From Salibacterium aidingense DSM 18341 (GTDB taxonomy: Bacteria; Bacillota; Bacilli; Bacillales; Marinococcaceae), in assembly GCF_000429685.1 (NCBI RefSeq), contig NZ_AUCI01000015.1, positions 29,023 through 93,022 of the forward strand: a stretch of 64,000 nt of DNA, written 5' to 3'. Under the pieces are notes generated by a model. That model saw only the letters and a list, made by a program, of their open reading frames with translations. It did no database searches and was not told the origin of the DNA. Shown here piece after piece: positions 36,458 to 45,361 of the stretch. How positions within the stretch are numbered: position 1 is the stretch's first letter; every line of letters starts with the position of its first letter. Made by a program: the position numbers and the translations under genes.

Positions 36458-38358
36458 TGAGGGTGAACCGTTTGAATATTAAAGCCAGCGATTTTACCTT
36501 AAATCACTTAATTAATGTTTCGGAAAGAACTGGTGAAAATTGGAAAGACCTTGAATTAATTATGACCAGTGCTGAAGCATGGGGGATGTTGAGAAAAGAT
36601 TTAATTACAGCACTGGGAGTGGAACGTGCAAAGAGGTTTTTACTAAGATACGGTTATAAATGCGGGGAACACGAAGCAAGGATGTTAAATGAAAAAATTA
36701 ACTGGAAAAGTGAAATTGATTGGTTGACCGCAGGCTCTAAACTGCATCATTTAACAGGAAGAGTGTTTTCTTATCCGGAACATTTTGATGTTGATATGCA
36801 AAAGGGAAAATTCAACGTGTCGGGGTACTGGATAGACTCGTATGAAGCGAAACAGCATCTGCATTATTTCTCCACACACAATGAAGCAGTCTGCTATTAT
36901 CTGGTAGGGTATGCAAGTGGTTATACAAGCGCCTGCATGGGAAAAAGCATTTTTTTCAAAGAAATTAAATGTAAAGGCAAAGGCGATGATTACTGCAGCT
37001 ATGTAGGAAAGACCTTGGAAGAATGGGGGGAAGAGATTCAAGAGGAGCTGTTCTACTTCGAAGATGATGATATGTCAGGTGAGTTGGATAAGATGTATCA
37101 AAAGCTGGAACAACAAAAAGAACGTCTTGAGATCGGATATTCACTAAGCAGTAAGTTGAATCAGGCTTTGCTGGAGGAAAAAGGACTGCCGGCCTTTGCT
37201 GAGATATTAGGGGAAAGCATTCAATCTCAAGTTCTTATAGAAGACAAACATTTCAAGGAAATTGCTTTCTATAGAAAAACACCAGGAATCAAAAAGGTTA
37301 TGACAGCACAGAACACCTGGTCAGGTTATGAAAATTCCACCGTTAACAATGACATTGTAGAAACGGATATTCCTAACCATACCATTAAACTTGTTACAAC
37401 ACCTATCTGTGTAAGACAACAAACGAAAGGTTATTTAACCATAGCTTTAAATCAAAAAAGCGATTCATTTTATCAAGATTTGCTGAAACGTACAGCAACC
37501 GTGGCATCTCTTCAAATCCAAAATGAAAGAATAGCTCTTGAGACGGAACAACGACTAAAGGGGGAACTGTTAGAGAAATTGCTGCACAGCAAAGATACAA
37601 ATGTGCAGGAGATTTATAATCAATTTTCGTACCTTGGCTATGATCTAACAAAAGAACACTATGTTCTTCACATAGAAATTGACGATACAAATGAGCGGGA
37701 AGATGTGCCTGTTGATAATGAACAGCTCCTGAATATACGAAATCAATTAAACAATTTTTATCAAGGCCAGAATGAATATGGTCCGAATATGCTGATCTTA
37801 ACAAAATGGAACAAAATTCAAGCTGTTATCACCAAAGAGTTTATTGAAAATAGAAATACTACAATAAAAATGTTTGGAGAAAAAATATTAAAAAAGATCA
37901 ATGGGAAAGAATCACAGGTATATATCGGAATCAGCACAGAAACGAAAAAGTTTACAGATTTTCATAATAGAGCAAAAGAAGCAAAACAAGCAGCAGAACT
38001 AGCTAAGAAAAAGTCTTCTTTTTCTCAAGTAATTCTAGCAAATGAATTAGGTCATTTATCATTATTTCTCTATGCAAGGGAACCTGAAGAGTTAGAGCAA
38101 TTTGCAGAAGATAAGCTTCATGCGGTTTTGTCCTATGATGAGATGAAAAGTTCTGAATTGTTAAAAACATTATTTTATTATTCCCAGCATGAATTTAATC
38201 TGCATAAAACCGCCCGTGAAATGTCGATTTCCATAAGCGGGATGCGATACCGGGTACAAAAAGTTGAAGAACTTCTTAATCTTGATTTATCCAACTCCAA
38301 TGACCGTTTTGAAATTCAGCTCTCACTGCAGATTCTATTAATGCTCGGTAAATTATGA
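36457..38358 (+). CDS. XylR_N / V4R sensor fused to PucR-type output regulator
   Basis: The 633-residue protein has an N-terminal XylR_N activator domain (about 10-115, SAEAWGMLRKDLITALG, RFLLRYGYKCGEHEA) and a V4R domain (about 125-190; C in SACMGKSIFFKEIKCKGKGDDYCSYVG), the aromatic-sensing unit of DmpR/XylR. In place of the sigma-54 AAA+ module it has a helical linker, a GGDEF-like PucR region and a C-terminal HTH_30 (about 570-633, HKTAREMSISISGMRYRVQKVEELL). It probably activates module 3 on binding an aromatic compound. ATG 36457 overlaps the previous stop; TTG 36472, six bases after GAGGGTG, is a good alternative start. Confidence 0.85.
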   Translation: MRVNRLNIKASDFTLNHLINVSERTGENWKDLELIMTSAEAWGMLRKDLITALGVERAKRFLLRYGYKCGEHEARMLNEKINWKSEIDWLTAGSKLHHLTGRVFSYPEHFDVDMQKGKFNVSGYWIDSYEAKQHLHYFSTHNEAVCYYLVGYASGYTSACMGKSIFFKEIKCKGKGDDYCSYVGKTLEEWGEEIQEELFYFEDDDMSGELDKMYQKLEQQKERLEIGYSLSSKLNQALLEEKGLPAFAEILGESIQSQVLIEDKHFKEIAFYRKTPGIKKVMTAQNTWSGYENSTVNNDIVETDIPNHTIKLVTTPICVRQQTKGYLTIALNQKSDSFYQDLLKRTATVASLQIQNERIALETEQRLKGELLEKLLHSKDTNVQEIYNQFSYLGYDLTKEHYVLHIEIDDTNEREDVPVDNEQLLNIRNQLNNFYQGQNEYGPNMLILTKWNKIQAVITKEFIENRNTTIKMFGEKILKKINGKESQVYIGISTETKKFTDFHNRAKEAKQAAELAKKKSSFSQVILANELGHLSLFLYAREPEELEQFAEDKLHAVLSYDEMKSSELLKTLFYYSQHEFNLHKTAREMSISISGMRYRVQKVEELLNLDLSNSNDRFEIQLSLQILLMLGKL

Positions 38359-38403
38359 AAACAGGGTGTCGTTATTACATTACGTATCTAAAGGAGGAAA
38401 ATG

Positions 38404-38889
38404 ATGGATTTTAAAGAGTTTAGAAACACTCTTGGCCACTTTGCTACAGGTGTAACGGTTATAACAACCAAAAATAACAATAAATTGATTGGTTTAACAG
38501 CAAATGCATTCTCTTCTCTTTCCTTAGACCCGCCGCTAATCCTTGTCTGTATCGATAAAAAATCCAGCAGTATGGAAGCTTTTGAAGAAGATCATCCCTT
38601 TGTCGTAAATATTCTAAATAAGAAACAGGATAGGGATTGCTGGCGTTTTGCCAAAAAAACAGATGATAAATTCGACGGCTGCTCCTATTCCCTGTCCGAG
38701 GACGGCATCCCCGTCTTAGAGAATAACTTGGCTTCGATTCAGTGTGAAGTAGAAGCGGTACATGAAGGGGGAGATCACTACATTATTACAGGTCGGGTTA
38801 ATCATGTGGAATACGATGAAAAAGGAGAACCGCTGCTTTTCTTCCGAGGAAAATTAAGAGAGCTTCCCGAAAAGACAGAAACCATGTAA
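38404..38889 (+). CDS. Flavin reductase, DIM6/NTAB (HpaC-like) family
   Basis: The 161-residue protein has the flavin reductase pattern: LGHFATGVTVITTKNNNKLIGLTANAFSSLSLDPPLILVCIDKKSSS, HPFVVNILNKKQ and the late HYIITGRVNHVEY. It reduces FMN/FAD with NAD(P)H and hands the free reduced flavin to a monooxygenase, most likely the LLM protein encoded 2.3 kb upstream. Two ATGs (38401, 38404) follow AAGGAGG; the second is better spaced. Confidence 0.9.
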   Translation: MDFKEFRNTLGHFATGVTVITTKNNNKLIGLTANAFSSLSLDPPLILVCIDKKSSSMEAFEEDHPFVVNILNKKQDRDCWRFAKKTDDKFDGCSYSLSEDGIPVLENNLASIQCEVEAVHEGGDHYIITGRVNHVEYDEKGEPLLFFRGKLRELPEKTETM

Positions 38890-38958
38890 AACAACACAGA
38901 CTCCGGACTTGATATTATTAAAGTCGCACTAATCGTTAAACGTGAGGAGGTAAGTACT

Positions 38959-39717
38959 GTGAAAAAAACAGACCCACGGGTAGCTATTGTTACTGGGGCG
39001 GCGCAAGGCATTGGTCTTGCCATTGCCAAAAGATTTCTATCAGACGGCCTCCGTGTTGTGTTGATAGACAAAAACAGAGAAGCTCTTAAAGAAGTAAAAG
39101 AATCAGAATTTTTTAAAGATATCAATAGTTCGAGTTGCTTATTCCTGGAAGTTGATATTGCAGACAATGATGCTATTAATCATAGTGTTAACACTGTATT
39201 AGAGAAATGGAATCATATAGACGTTTTAGTTAATAACGCAGGAATTAGAAAAGAAACCGCAGTAGAATATGTGACAAAAGAGGAATGGGACACGATTTTA
39301 TCAGTTAATCTGGGAGGTACATTCTTTTATTCCCAAGCGGTTATGGAGACGATGAAAAAACAGCAAAGAGGACGAATCATTAACATTTCTTCCTTTGGCG
39401 GGCAGGCCGGACCGTTGACTTCCGGAGCCCATTACTGTGCTTCAAAGGCAGGACAGCTGGTAGTAACAAAGGTTCTTGCACGCTCTCTTGCTGAGCAGGG
39501 TATAACTGTTAATGCGATTGCTCCGGCAGCTATCAATACACCTGAGATGGACCATATCGACCCCGGAAAACTAAAAAAGATGAAAGAAGGTATTCCAGTA
39601 AAACGTTTTGGAGAATCAGAAGAAATTGCAGAAATGGCTTCATATATTGCCTCTGAGGCAGCGGGTTTCATTACAGGTGCGACGTTTGATATTAACGGCG
39701 GCTTACAAATGCGTTAA
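38959..39717 (+). CDS. SDR family dehydrogenase, FabG-like
   Basis: The 252-residue protein is a classical SDR with TGAAQGIGLAIAKRF (cofactor), NNAG, the Ser in ISSFGGQ, and catalytic Y-x3-K in HYCASKAG. ADP-ribose contact D in VLIDKN suggests NAD+ preference. It starts at GTG 38959 after GAGGAGG. In module 3 it probably oxidises or reduces a hydroxylated intermediate made by the monooxygenase. Confidence 0.88.
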   Translation: MKKTDPRVAIVTGAAQGIGLAIAKRFLSDGLRVVLIDKNREALKEVKESEFFKDINSSSCLFLEVDIADNDAINHSVNTVLEKWNHIDVLVNNAGIRKETAVEYVTKEEWDTILSVNLGGTFFYSQAVMETMKKQQRGRIINISSFGGQAGPLTSGAHYCASKAGQLVVTKVLARSLAEQGITVNAIAPAAINTPEMDHIDPGKLKKMKEGIPVKRFGESEEIAEMASYIASEAAGFITGATFDINGGLQMR

Positions 39718-39757
39718 AAGCATTTGTACAATTATTTTTTAAAAGGAGATGAGCAAT

Positions 39758-40123
39758 ATGGGAGAAATTAAACACGATGCACCAAAGGTAACAAGTCCTT
39801 TAAGAGTATTTATAACATTTGAATCTATAGGATGGTTTGATACAACACAGGAGCAGAAAGAGAGTGACATTTTACCACAGCTTAATTCAGTGCTTGAAGA
39901 ATGGAAAAGTAATGGATCAGAATTGTTAGCAACGTTTGACAGGGATATTTTAACAGCGGGACAAGCAGGTCCAGCCAATTGGCATGCCTGTTTTCTTTAC
40001 AATGTTCCAGACTTACAAACGATCACTAATATGACTCATGCTTTCCGCACTGCAGGTCTGGATCGGTATTTCCGCCTGGAAGCCTCTATAGGCCGTCCCT
40101 TTTTCCTTTTAGAAAAACAGTAA
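39758..40123 (+). CDS. Hypothetical protein (121 aa), possible ferredoxin-fold
   Basis: The small soluble protein has FITFESIGWFDTTQEQK near the start, LATFDRDILTAGQAGPANWHACFLYNVPDLQTITNM in the middle and ends GRPFFLLEK. Alternating beta and alpha propensity suggests a dimeric ferredoxin-like fold, but I recognise no named family. ATG 39758 is ten bases after AAGGAG, while ATG 39749 is too close. It sits between the SDR and the second TRAP system. Small unknown proteins of similar size occur in other aromatic clusters such as iac. Confidence 0.6.
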   Translation: MGEIKHDAPKVTSPLRVFITFESIGWFDTTQEQKESDILPQLNSVLEEWKSNGSELLATFDRDILTAGQAGPANWHACFLYNVPDLQTITNMTHAFRTAGLDRYFRLEASIGRPFFLLEKQ

Positions 40124-40151
40124 TCTATTTTCAAATTAAAGGGTGAAATAT

Positions 40152-41201
40152 GTGAAAAAAATTTGGTTAATTATAATGATAACCGCTGTTGTTTCCTTTA
40201 TGAGTGCGTGTGGCGGAGATAATACAGAAGCAGGGGGGAGCGAGGAAGCAGAACAAGGGGAAACTATTAAATTATCATATGCTTTTTTTGCGCCTGCAAA
40301 TACTTTCCCAGCAGTCCAAATGGAAGAGTGGAAAAAACAGTTGGAAGAACGTACGGATGGAAAAGTTGAAGTAGAACTTTTTCCAGGCGGGTCTCTGCTC
40401 GAGGCAAATAATATGTTTGATGGTGTGGAAAGCGGTACAGCCGATATCGGTTTAACAGCGACGTCCTACGAACCCGGTCGTTTCCCATTGTTAGCTATTT
40501 CTGATATGCCTTCCGGTTATAAAAATGCAACCGCTGCAAGTGATGTCGTGGCAGATCTCATAGAAGAATACCCGCCAAAAGCGTTGGAAAATTTTAAGAT
40601 AATCACGACGTTCACGACGGAACCATCTTATATTCAAAGTAAAGAACCAATCAGCTCCTTAGAGGATTTGGAAGGAAAACAACTTCGCATTGCCGGAGCG
40701 TTAACCCCGATCATGGAAGAACTTGGAGCAGCTCCGGTTGGGATGTCGCAGGCAGAGGTTCCGGAAGCGCTGCAAACGGGTGTGGTAGATGGTTATGTAT
40801 CATCAAGAGAAATTTTAAAAGATTCAAAGTTAGCGGAAATGGTAGGCTACACAACCGATTATCCTCTCGCGTTAAATACTTTCACAGCAGTGATGAACCA
40901 GGATAAGTGGGAAAGTCTGCCCGAGGATGTGAAGAACGTAATCAATGAGTTAAACGATGAGATGACGGAATTCACAGGGAACTATTTAGATGAGCACGTC
41001 AAAGAGGCCATGGAATGGAGCAAGGAAAATCATGATCTTGAAATTGTAGAACTATCCGAGTCGCAGAAACAATTATGGGATGAGAAATTAAGTCAAATGC
41101 AGAAGGATTTTGTGGAAGAAACACAGGAGCAAGGACTGCCTGCAGAAAAATACTTTGAAAAAATGAAAGATTTGATTGAGAAATATAATGAAGAAAGCTA
41201 A
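40152..41201 (+). CDS. TRAP binding protein (DctP), first of two paralogues
   Basis: The 349-residue lipoprotein has signal MKKIWLIIMITAVVSFMSAC and an acidic linker. The DctP fold is seen in LFPGGSLLEANNMFDGVESGTADIGLT, LEGKQLRIAGALTPIMEELGAAPVGMS (Arg for the carboxylate) and PEALQTGVVDGYVSSREI. The GTG at 40152 follows AAAGGG. It is a close paralogue of the protein at 43.2 kb, the two genes flanking the permeases, and is only distantly similar to the first TRAP binding protein at 26.8 kb. Confidence 0.88.
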   Translation: MKKIWLIIMITAVVSFMSACGGDNTEAGGSEEAEQGETIKLSYAFFAPANTFPAVQMEEWKKQLEERTDGKVEVELFPGGSLLEANNMFDGVESGTADIGLTATSYEPGRFPLLAISDMPSGYKNATAASDVVADLIEEYPPKALENFKIITTFTTEPSYIQSKEPISSLEDLEGKQLRIAGALTPIMEELGAAPVGMSQAEVPEALQTGVVDGYVSSREILKDSKLAEMVGYTTDYPLALNTFTAVMNQDKWESLPEDVKNVINELNDEMTEFTGNYLDEHVKEAMEWSKENHDLEIVELSESQKQLWDEKLSQMQKDFVEETQEQGLPAEKYFEKMKDLIEKYNEES

Positions 41202-41220
41202 TAATACAGGAGATGAAACA

Positions 41221-41781
41221 ATGGACAATTTTCAATCTGCATCATTAAAAGATAATCCATCTCCTGTTCCTGAGGACAATTCGACAGTGAAAAAGGAGAA
41301 GTCTAATACATTTTTTAAAATAATAGACCGGATCAATCAAGGCTCGGCCGTTTTGGCCGGGATTTCCCTTTTATCCATGATGGTGTTGATCGTGTTTAAC
41401 GCGATAAAAAGATTATATTCAGATCCTGTTTCAGGCACCGTAGAAATTGTAGGCTGGCTGAGTGCTGTAATTATTATTTTTTCACTGGGATATACCCAGT
41501 TGCATAAAAAACATGTTTATATTGATTTAGTCCATAAAAAATTCCCCTTATTTATAAAAAGAATCGTCCATATATTGGTGAATGCAGTAAGTATTATATT
41601 TTTCATTATCGCCGGATGGCAGATTGTATTACATGGACTTGACTTAATGAATGACGGAATAATCTCTGAAACGATGCGGATTCCGTTTTATCCTGTTGTT
41701 CTTTTTTGTTCCATTGGGTTTATAGGGCTGGTGCTGGTACTTATAAAAGAAACCATCCTGGTTTGGAAAGGAGAAGCATAA
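41221..41781 (+). CDS. TRAP transporter small permease (DctQ), second system
   Basis: The 186-residue protein has a charged N-terminal tail of about 45 residues and four membrane helices, with SGTVEIVGWLSAVIIIFSLGYTQLHKKHVYIDLV as the DctQ signature region. ATG 41221 follows AGGAGATG. The stop overlaps the next ATG (TAATG), so it is coupled with the large permease. Confidence 0.87.
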   Translation: MDNFQSASLKDNPSPVPEDNSTVKKEKSNTFFKIIDRINQGSAVLAGISLLSMMVLIVFNAIKRLYSDPVSGTVEIVGWLSAVIIIFSLGYTQLHKKHVYIDLVHKKFPLFIKRIVHILVNAVSIIFFIIAGWQIVLHGLDLMNDGIISETMRIPFYPVVLFCSIGFIGLVLVLIKETILVWKGEA

Positions 41782-43070
41782 TGGATGCGAACACGTTAGC
41801 TTTATTAGGTATTCTTATTTTGTTTCTTTTAATGTTTTTAAGAATGCCTATCAGCTTTGCCATGTTTATTGTAGGATTTACCGGTGTGCTGATTTTTGCT
41901 TCTCCCGGTGCTGCATACAACCTTTTAAGTGCTGACTTGTGGAATCAGTTTTCGAGTTACTCATTAAGTGTTGTTCCTTTGTATATTTTCATGGGAGAAA
42001 TTATCTTTCGAACGGGTATTACAGAAAAGCTGTTTGATTCGGCTTATAAATGGATTGGTCATTTCCGCGGCGGAATGGCCAGCACAACGATATTGGCGAG
42101 CTCTGGTTTTGCTTCGATCAGCGGCTCGAATTCTGCCACGGCTGCGACGATGGCTACCATGTCCATGCCGGAGTTAAACAAATACCAATATGATAAGGCG
42201 TTGAGCACAGGAAGTATAGCGACAGGGGGAACACTTGGTATTATTATCCCTCCCAGCACAGTTCTCATAGTCTTGGCTTTGCAAATGGAACAATCGGTTA
42301 GGGATCTATTCATTGCAAGTATTGTCCCGGGTATCTTATTAACCATTTTATTAATACTTACTATAGTATATATATGCAAAATCCATCCTCATTATGGTCC
42401 AGCAGGAGACCGTTCGACGATGAAAGAGCGGATAAAATCACTAAAAGATATTATTCCGATTTTTCTGTTGTTTATTTTTGTTATCGGTGGTTTGTATGCA
42501 GGGTGGTTTACTCCCACAGAATCCGGGGCATTCGGGGCTTTCGGAGCCATTGTTCTGTCTCTTGTCATGAGAAAGTTGACATGGAATAAATTTCAGGTGG
42601 CTGTCGCAGGTGCTTTAAAATCCGCTGCGATGGTATTGACCTTAGTAGTGGCCGCCATGGTATTTGGTCGTTTTCTGACTATTACCAGGCTACCGTTTGC
42701 AGTGGCTGAATGGGTCGGGCAGCTGCCTGTCCCTTCTTCAATGATATTAATTGCTGTGCTGCTGATTTTTGTTATTGGCGGTTCCATTATGGATGCCCTT
42801 GGGTTTTTAATTATCTCTATTCCCATATTTCACCCTACAGTTATGGCTCTGGGGTATGATCCTGTGTGGTTTGCTGTTGTTCTCTGTATTGTTACCAGCA
42901 TGGGTGCCATTACACCGCCTGTCGGAATAAATGCATTTGTCGTACAGGGTATAACTCCGAACACACCTGTTACAACGATTTTTAAAGGAACAGCGTACTT
43001 CTTACTGACGTATGTTGTTTTTATCGGACTGCTTATTTTATTCCCGCAAATTGTATTAATATTTGTGTAA
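41781..43070 (+). CDS. TRAP transporter large permease (DctM), second system
   Basis: The 429-residue protein has the DctM layout: VVPLYIFMGEIIFRTGITEKLFDSAYKWIGHFRGGMA, SSGFASISGSNSATAATMATMSMPEL, TGGTLGIIIPPSTVLIVLAL and C-terminal MGAITPPVGINAFVVQGI. It starts on the ATG overlapping the DctQ stop. It forms one TRAP transporter that could be served by either of the two paralogous binding proteins. Confidence 0.9.
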   Translation: MDANTLALLGILILFLLMFLRMPISFAMFIVGFTGVLIFASPGAAYNLLSADLWNQFSSYSLSVVPLYIFMGEIIFRTGITEKLFDSAYKWIGHFRGGMASTTILASSGFASISGSNSATAATMATMSMPELNKYQYDKALSTGSIATGGTLGIIIPPSTVLIVLALQMEQSVRDLFIASIVPGILLTILLILTIVYICKIHPHYGPAGDRSTMKERIKSLKDIIPIFLLFIFVIGGLYAGWFTPTESGAFGAFGAIVLSLVMRKLTWNKFQVAVAGALKSAAMVLTLVVAAMVFGRFLTITRLPFAVAEWVGQLPVPSSMILIAVLLIFVIGGSIMDALGFLIISIPIFHPTVMALGYDPVWFAVVLCIVTSMGAITPPVGINAFVVQGITPNTPVTTIFKGTAYFLLTYVVFIGLLILFPQIVLIFV

Positions 43071-43155
43071 ATAGAATAACAGCGCCTGACAAACAGACAA
43101 ACGACGGAATGTTGCATTGCTTCACCATTAATTGAGAGAGGAACGGTGAAATGGT

Positions 43156-44244
43156 ATGAAGGGGAAATTAAGGGAAAACGCAGCGCGCTTTGTTTTTCTT
43201 TGTTTAATGATCGGCGTTATCACGGTGGTCACGGCCTGCGGAGGTAATCAATCAGGGAGTTCCAATGAAAATACGGAAAGTGGAAATTCCGATGAAGGGA
43301 AAAATGGAGAAACAATTACGCTTTCCTATGCTTTTTTTGCTCCGGAGAGCACGTTTCCCGCGGTTCAAATGAAAAAATGGTCGGAAGAATTAGAAAAAAG
43401 GACGGACGGGCAGGTCGAAGTAGAATTGTTTTTTGGAGGATCACTGCTAGAAGCAAATAACATGTTTGACGGGGTGGAAAACGAGACGGCTGACATAGGA
43501 CTTACTGCTACTACTTATGAACCCGGTCGGTTTCCATTGTTGGAAATATCGGAAATGCCTTCTGATTATCCTAATTCACAAGTATCCAGCCAGGTCTTGA
43601 ACGATTTGATCAGTGAGTTTGAACCAGTGGCTCTTGACGATTTTAAGTTGATTACCTCTTTTGCCACAGAACCTGCATATATCCAAAGCAAAGATCGTAT
43701 TTCATCGTTAGAGGAATTATCTGGGAAACAGCTGAGAATTTCCGGCGGCTCTACACCGGTGATGGAAAAGCTGGGGGCAGCCCCTGTCGGCTTATCGCAG
43801 GCTGAAGTTCCGGAAGGTCTACAGACTGGGGTGATTGAAGGCAATGTTTCTTCAAGAGAAGTATTGAAAGATTTTAAATTAGCGGAAATGGTGAAATATG
43901 TGACCGATTATCCCTTAACTGTCACTTCTTTCGTTGCCATTATGAACCAGGATACGTGGAATAGTCTTCCTGATTATGTGAAAGACGTCATCGATGACTT
44001 AAACCATGAAATGAGTATATTTACAGGACAATATTTAGATGAGCACGTCAAAGAGGCCATGGAATGGAGTAAGGAAACGGAAGACTTAGAAGTGGTCTCA
44101 TTATCGGAAGAAGAAAAGCAGAAATGGGATGAGGCGTTGGAAGAGATGCAGGGCCTGGCAGTAGAAGATGCCAATGCAGAAGGTCTGCCGGGAGATGAAT
44201 ACCAGGAAAAGCTGTATGAATTGATTGAAAAATATTCAGAATAA
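43156..44244 (+). CDS. TRAP binding protein (DctP), second paralogue
   Basis: The 362-residue lipoprotein (lipobox VVTAC) matches the protein encoded at 40.2 kb along its length: LSYAFFAPESTFPAVQMKKW, FFGGSLLEANNMFDGVENETADIGLTATTYEPGRFPLLEIS and LRISGGSTPVMEKLGAAPVGLS. The conserved Arg of DctP is kept. It arose by local duplication and has diverged, but a 38-base stretch near the end is still identical. Two receptors for one TRAP permease suggest related ligands, such as two acids from one pathway. Confidence 0.88.
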   Translation: MKGKLRENAARFVFLCLMIGVITVVTACGGNQSGSSNENTESGNSDEGKNGETITLSYAFFAPESTFPAVQMKKWSEELEKRTDGQVEVELFFGGSLLEANNMFDGVENETADIGLTATTYEPGRFPLLEISEMPSDYPNSQVSSQVLNDLISEFEPVALDDFKLITSFATEPAYIQSKDRISSLEELSGKQLRISGGSTPVMEKLGAAPVGLSQAEVPEGLQTGVIEGNVSSREVLKDFKLAEMVKYVTDYPLTVTSFVAIMNQDTWNSLPDYVKDVIDDLNHEMSIFTGQYLDEHVKEAMEWSKETEDLEVVSLSEEEKQKWDEALEEMQGLAVEDANAEGLPGDEYQEKLYELIEKYSE

Positions 44245-44260
44245 TCAGGAGGTATAAAGT

Positions 44261-45361
44261 ATGGAAATAGCAGTACTCGGGGGCGGCAATGGAGCATATG
44301 CAGCAGCTGTTGATTTTGTAGAAAAAGGTCATTATGTTCGTTTATGGAGAAGAGACAAAGATGCATTTAAATCCGTGTTGAACAGTCAAATGATCAAAGT
44401 GAAAGATACAGCAGGAACAAGAGAAGTATCGTTGCAATTGGCTTCGGATGATATAAAAAAGGTTGTTCAAGGAGCACAATTAATTGTTATTCCACTGCCG
44501 GCTTTTGCTCAGCACTCATTGGCGGAACAGCTTGTGCCTGTACTGGAAAACGATCAAGTAATTTTTCTGCCTCCTGGTACGTTTGGAAGCTATGTTATGT
44601 CAAAAGTTCTCACGGAACATGGTTGTGAGGCCAACGTTATATTTGCAGAAACGGGGACGCTGCCTTATTTGGCAAGAAAATATGATGAACAGACGATATC
44701 CTTGTCAGGACGGGCTGCAAGATTACCCACCGGAGTTTTTCCAAGCGAACAATCAGAATTTGCATTTGAGGTTTTACACGAGGCCTTTGATTCTATTGAG
44801 CCTGTACAGGATGCCTTGGATGGAGCTCTCATGAACGCCGGTCCGATTATTCATCCGCCTCTCATTCTCATGAATGCCGGCCCTATTCAACACTTTGATA
44901 GATGGGATATTCATGATGAAGGGACGCAGCCTTCGATCCGAAGTGTGCACCGTTCCCTGGATGGGGAGAGAATGAAAATTCGTGAAGCATTAGGATACCA
45001 TGCCCCCCATTTTCCTCTGGAAGATCATTATAATCCGGAGGGAGTCGAATGGATGTATGGAAATGGAGCTCACGAAGAACTTGTAGACGGTGAAGATTGG
45101 TTTGAACCTCTGGATTTAGAAACCCACCGTTACATGAAAGAGGATATTATGTGCGGTCTGTCGTTTCTAGTCTCACTCGGTGATTGGCTGAAGCTTAAAG
45201 TCCCGACTGCTGCCGGACTTCTTGCTATTGCCTCCAGTATTACAGGGGAAAATATTCGTGAAAATGGCAGGTCCATGGAAAACATGGGGTTAGATCATTT
45301 ATCCCCGCAGCAGCTGAAAGAAATAGTAAAAAAGGGAATAAAAAAATATGAAGTTCAATAA
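44261..45361 (+). CDS. NAD/NADP octopine/nopaline dehydrogenase family protein
   Basis: The 366-residue protein has an N-terminal Rossmann domain (VLGGGNGAYAAAVDF) and the C-terminal opine dehydrogenase domain with GPIIHPPLILMNAGPI, containing the conserved His. Family members join an amino acid to a 2-oxo acid reductively, or run the reverse oxidation. Here, beside a transporter and a hydroxyacyl-CoA dehydrogenase, it may break a secondary-amine (opine-like) bond in an intermediate. It overlaps the next gene by 14 bases. Confidence 0.82.
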   Translation: MEIAVLGGGNGAYAAAVDFVEKGHYVRLWRRDKDAFKSVLNSQMIKVKDTAGTREVSLQLASDDIKKVVQGAQLIVIPLPAFAQHSLAEQLVPVLENDQVIFLPPGTFGSYVMSKVLTEHGCEANVIFAETGTLPYLARKYDEQTISLSGRAARLPTGVFPSEQSEFAFEVLHEAFDSIEPVQDALDGALMNAGPIIHPPLILMNAGPIQHFDRWDIHDEGTQPSIRSVHRSLDGERMKIREALGYHAPHFPLEDHYNPEGVEWMYGNGAHEELVDGEDWFEPLDLETHRYMKEDIMCGLSFLVSLGDWLKLKVPTAAGLLAIASSITGENIRENGRSMENMGLDHLSPQQLKEIVKKGIKKYEVQ

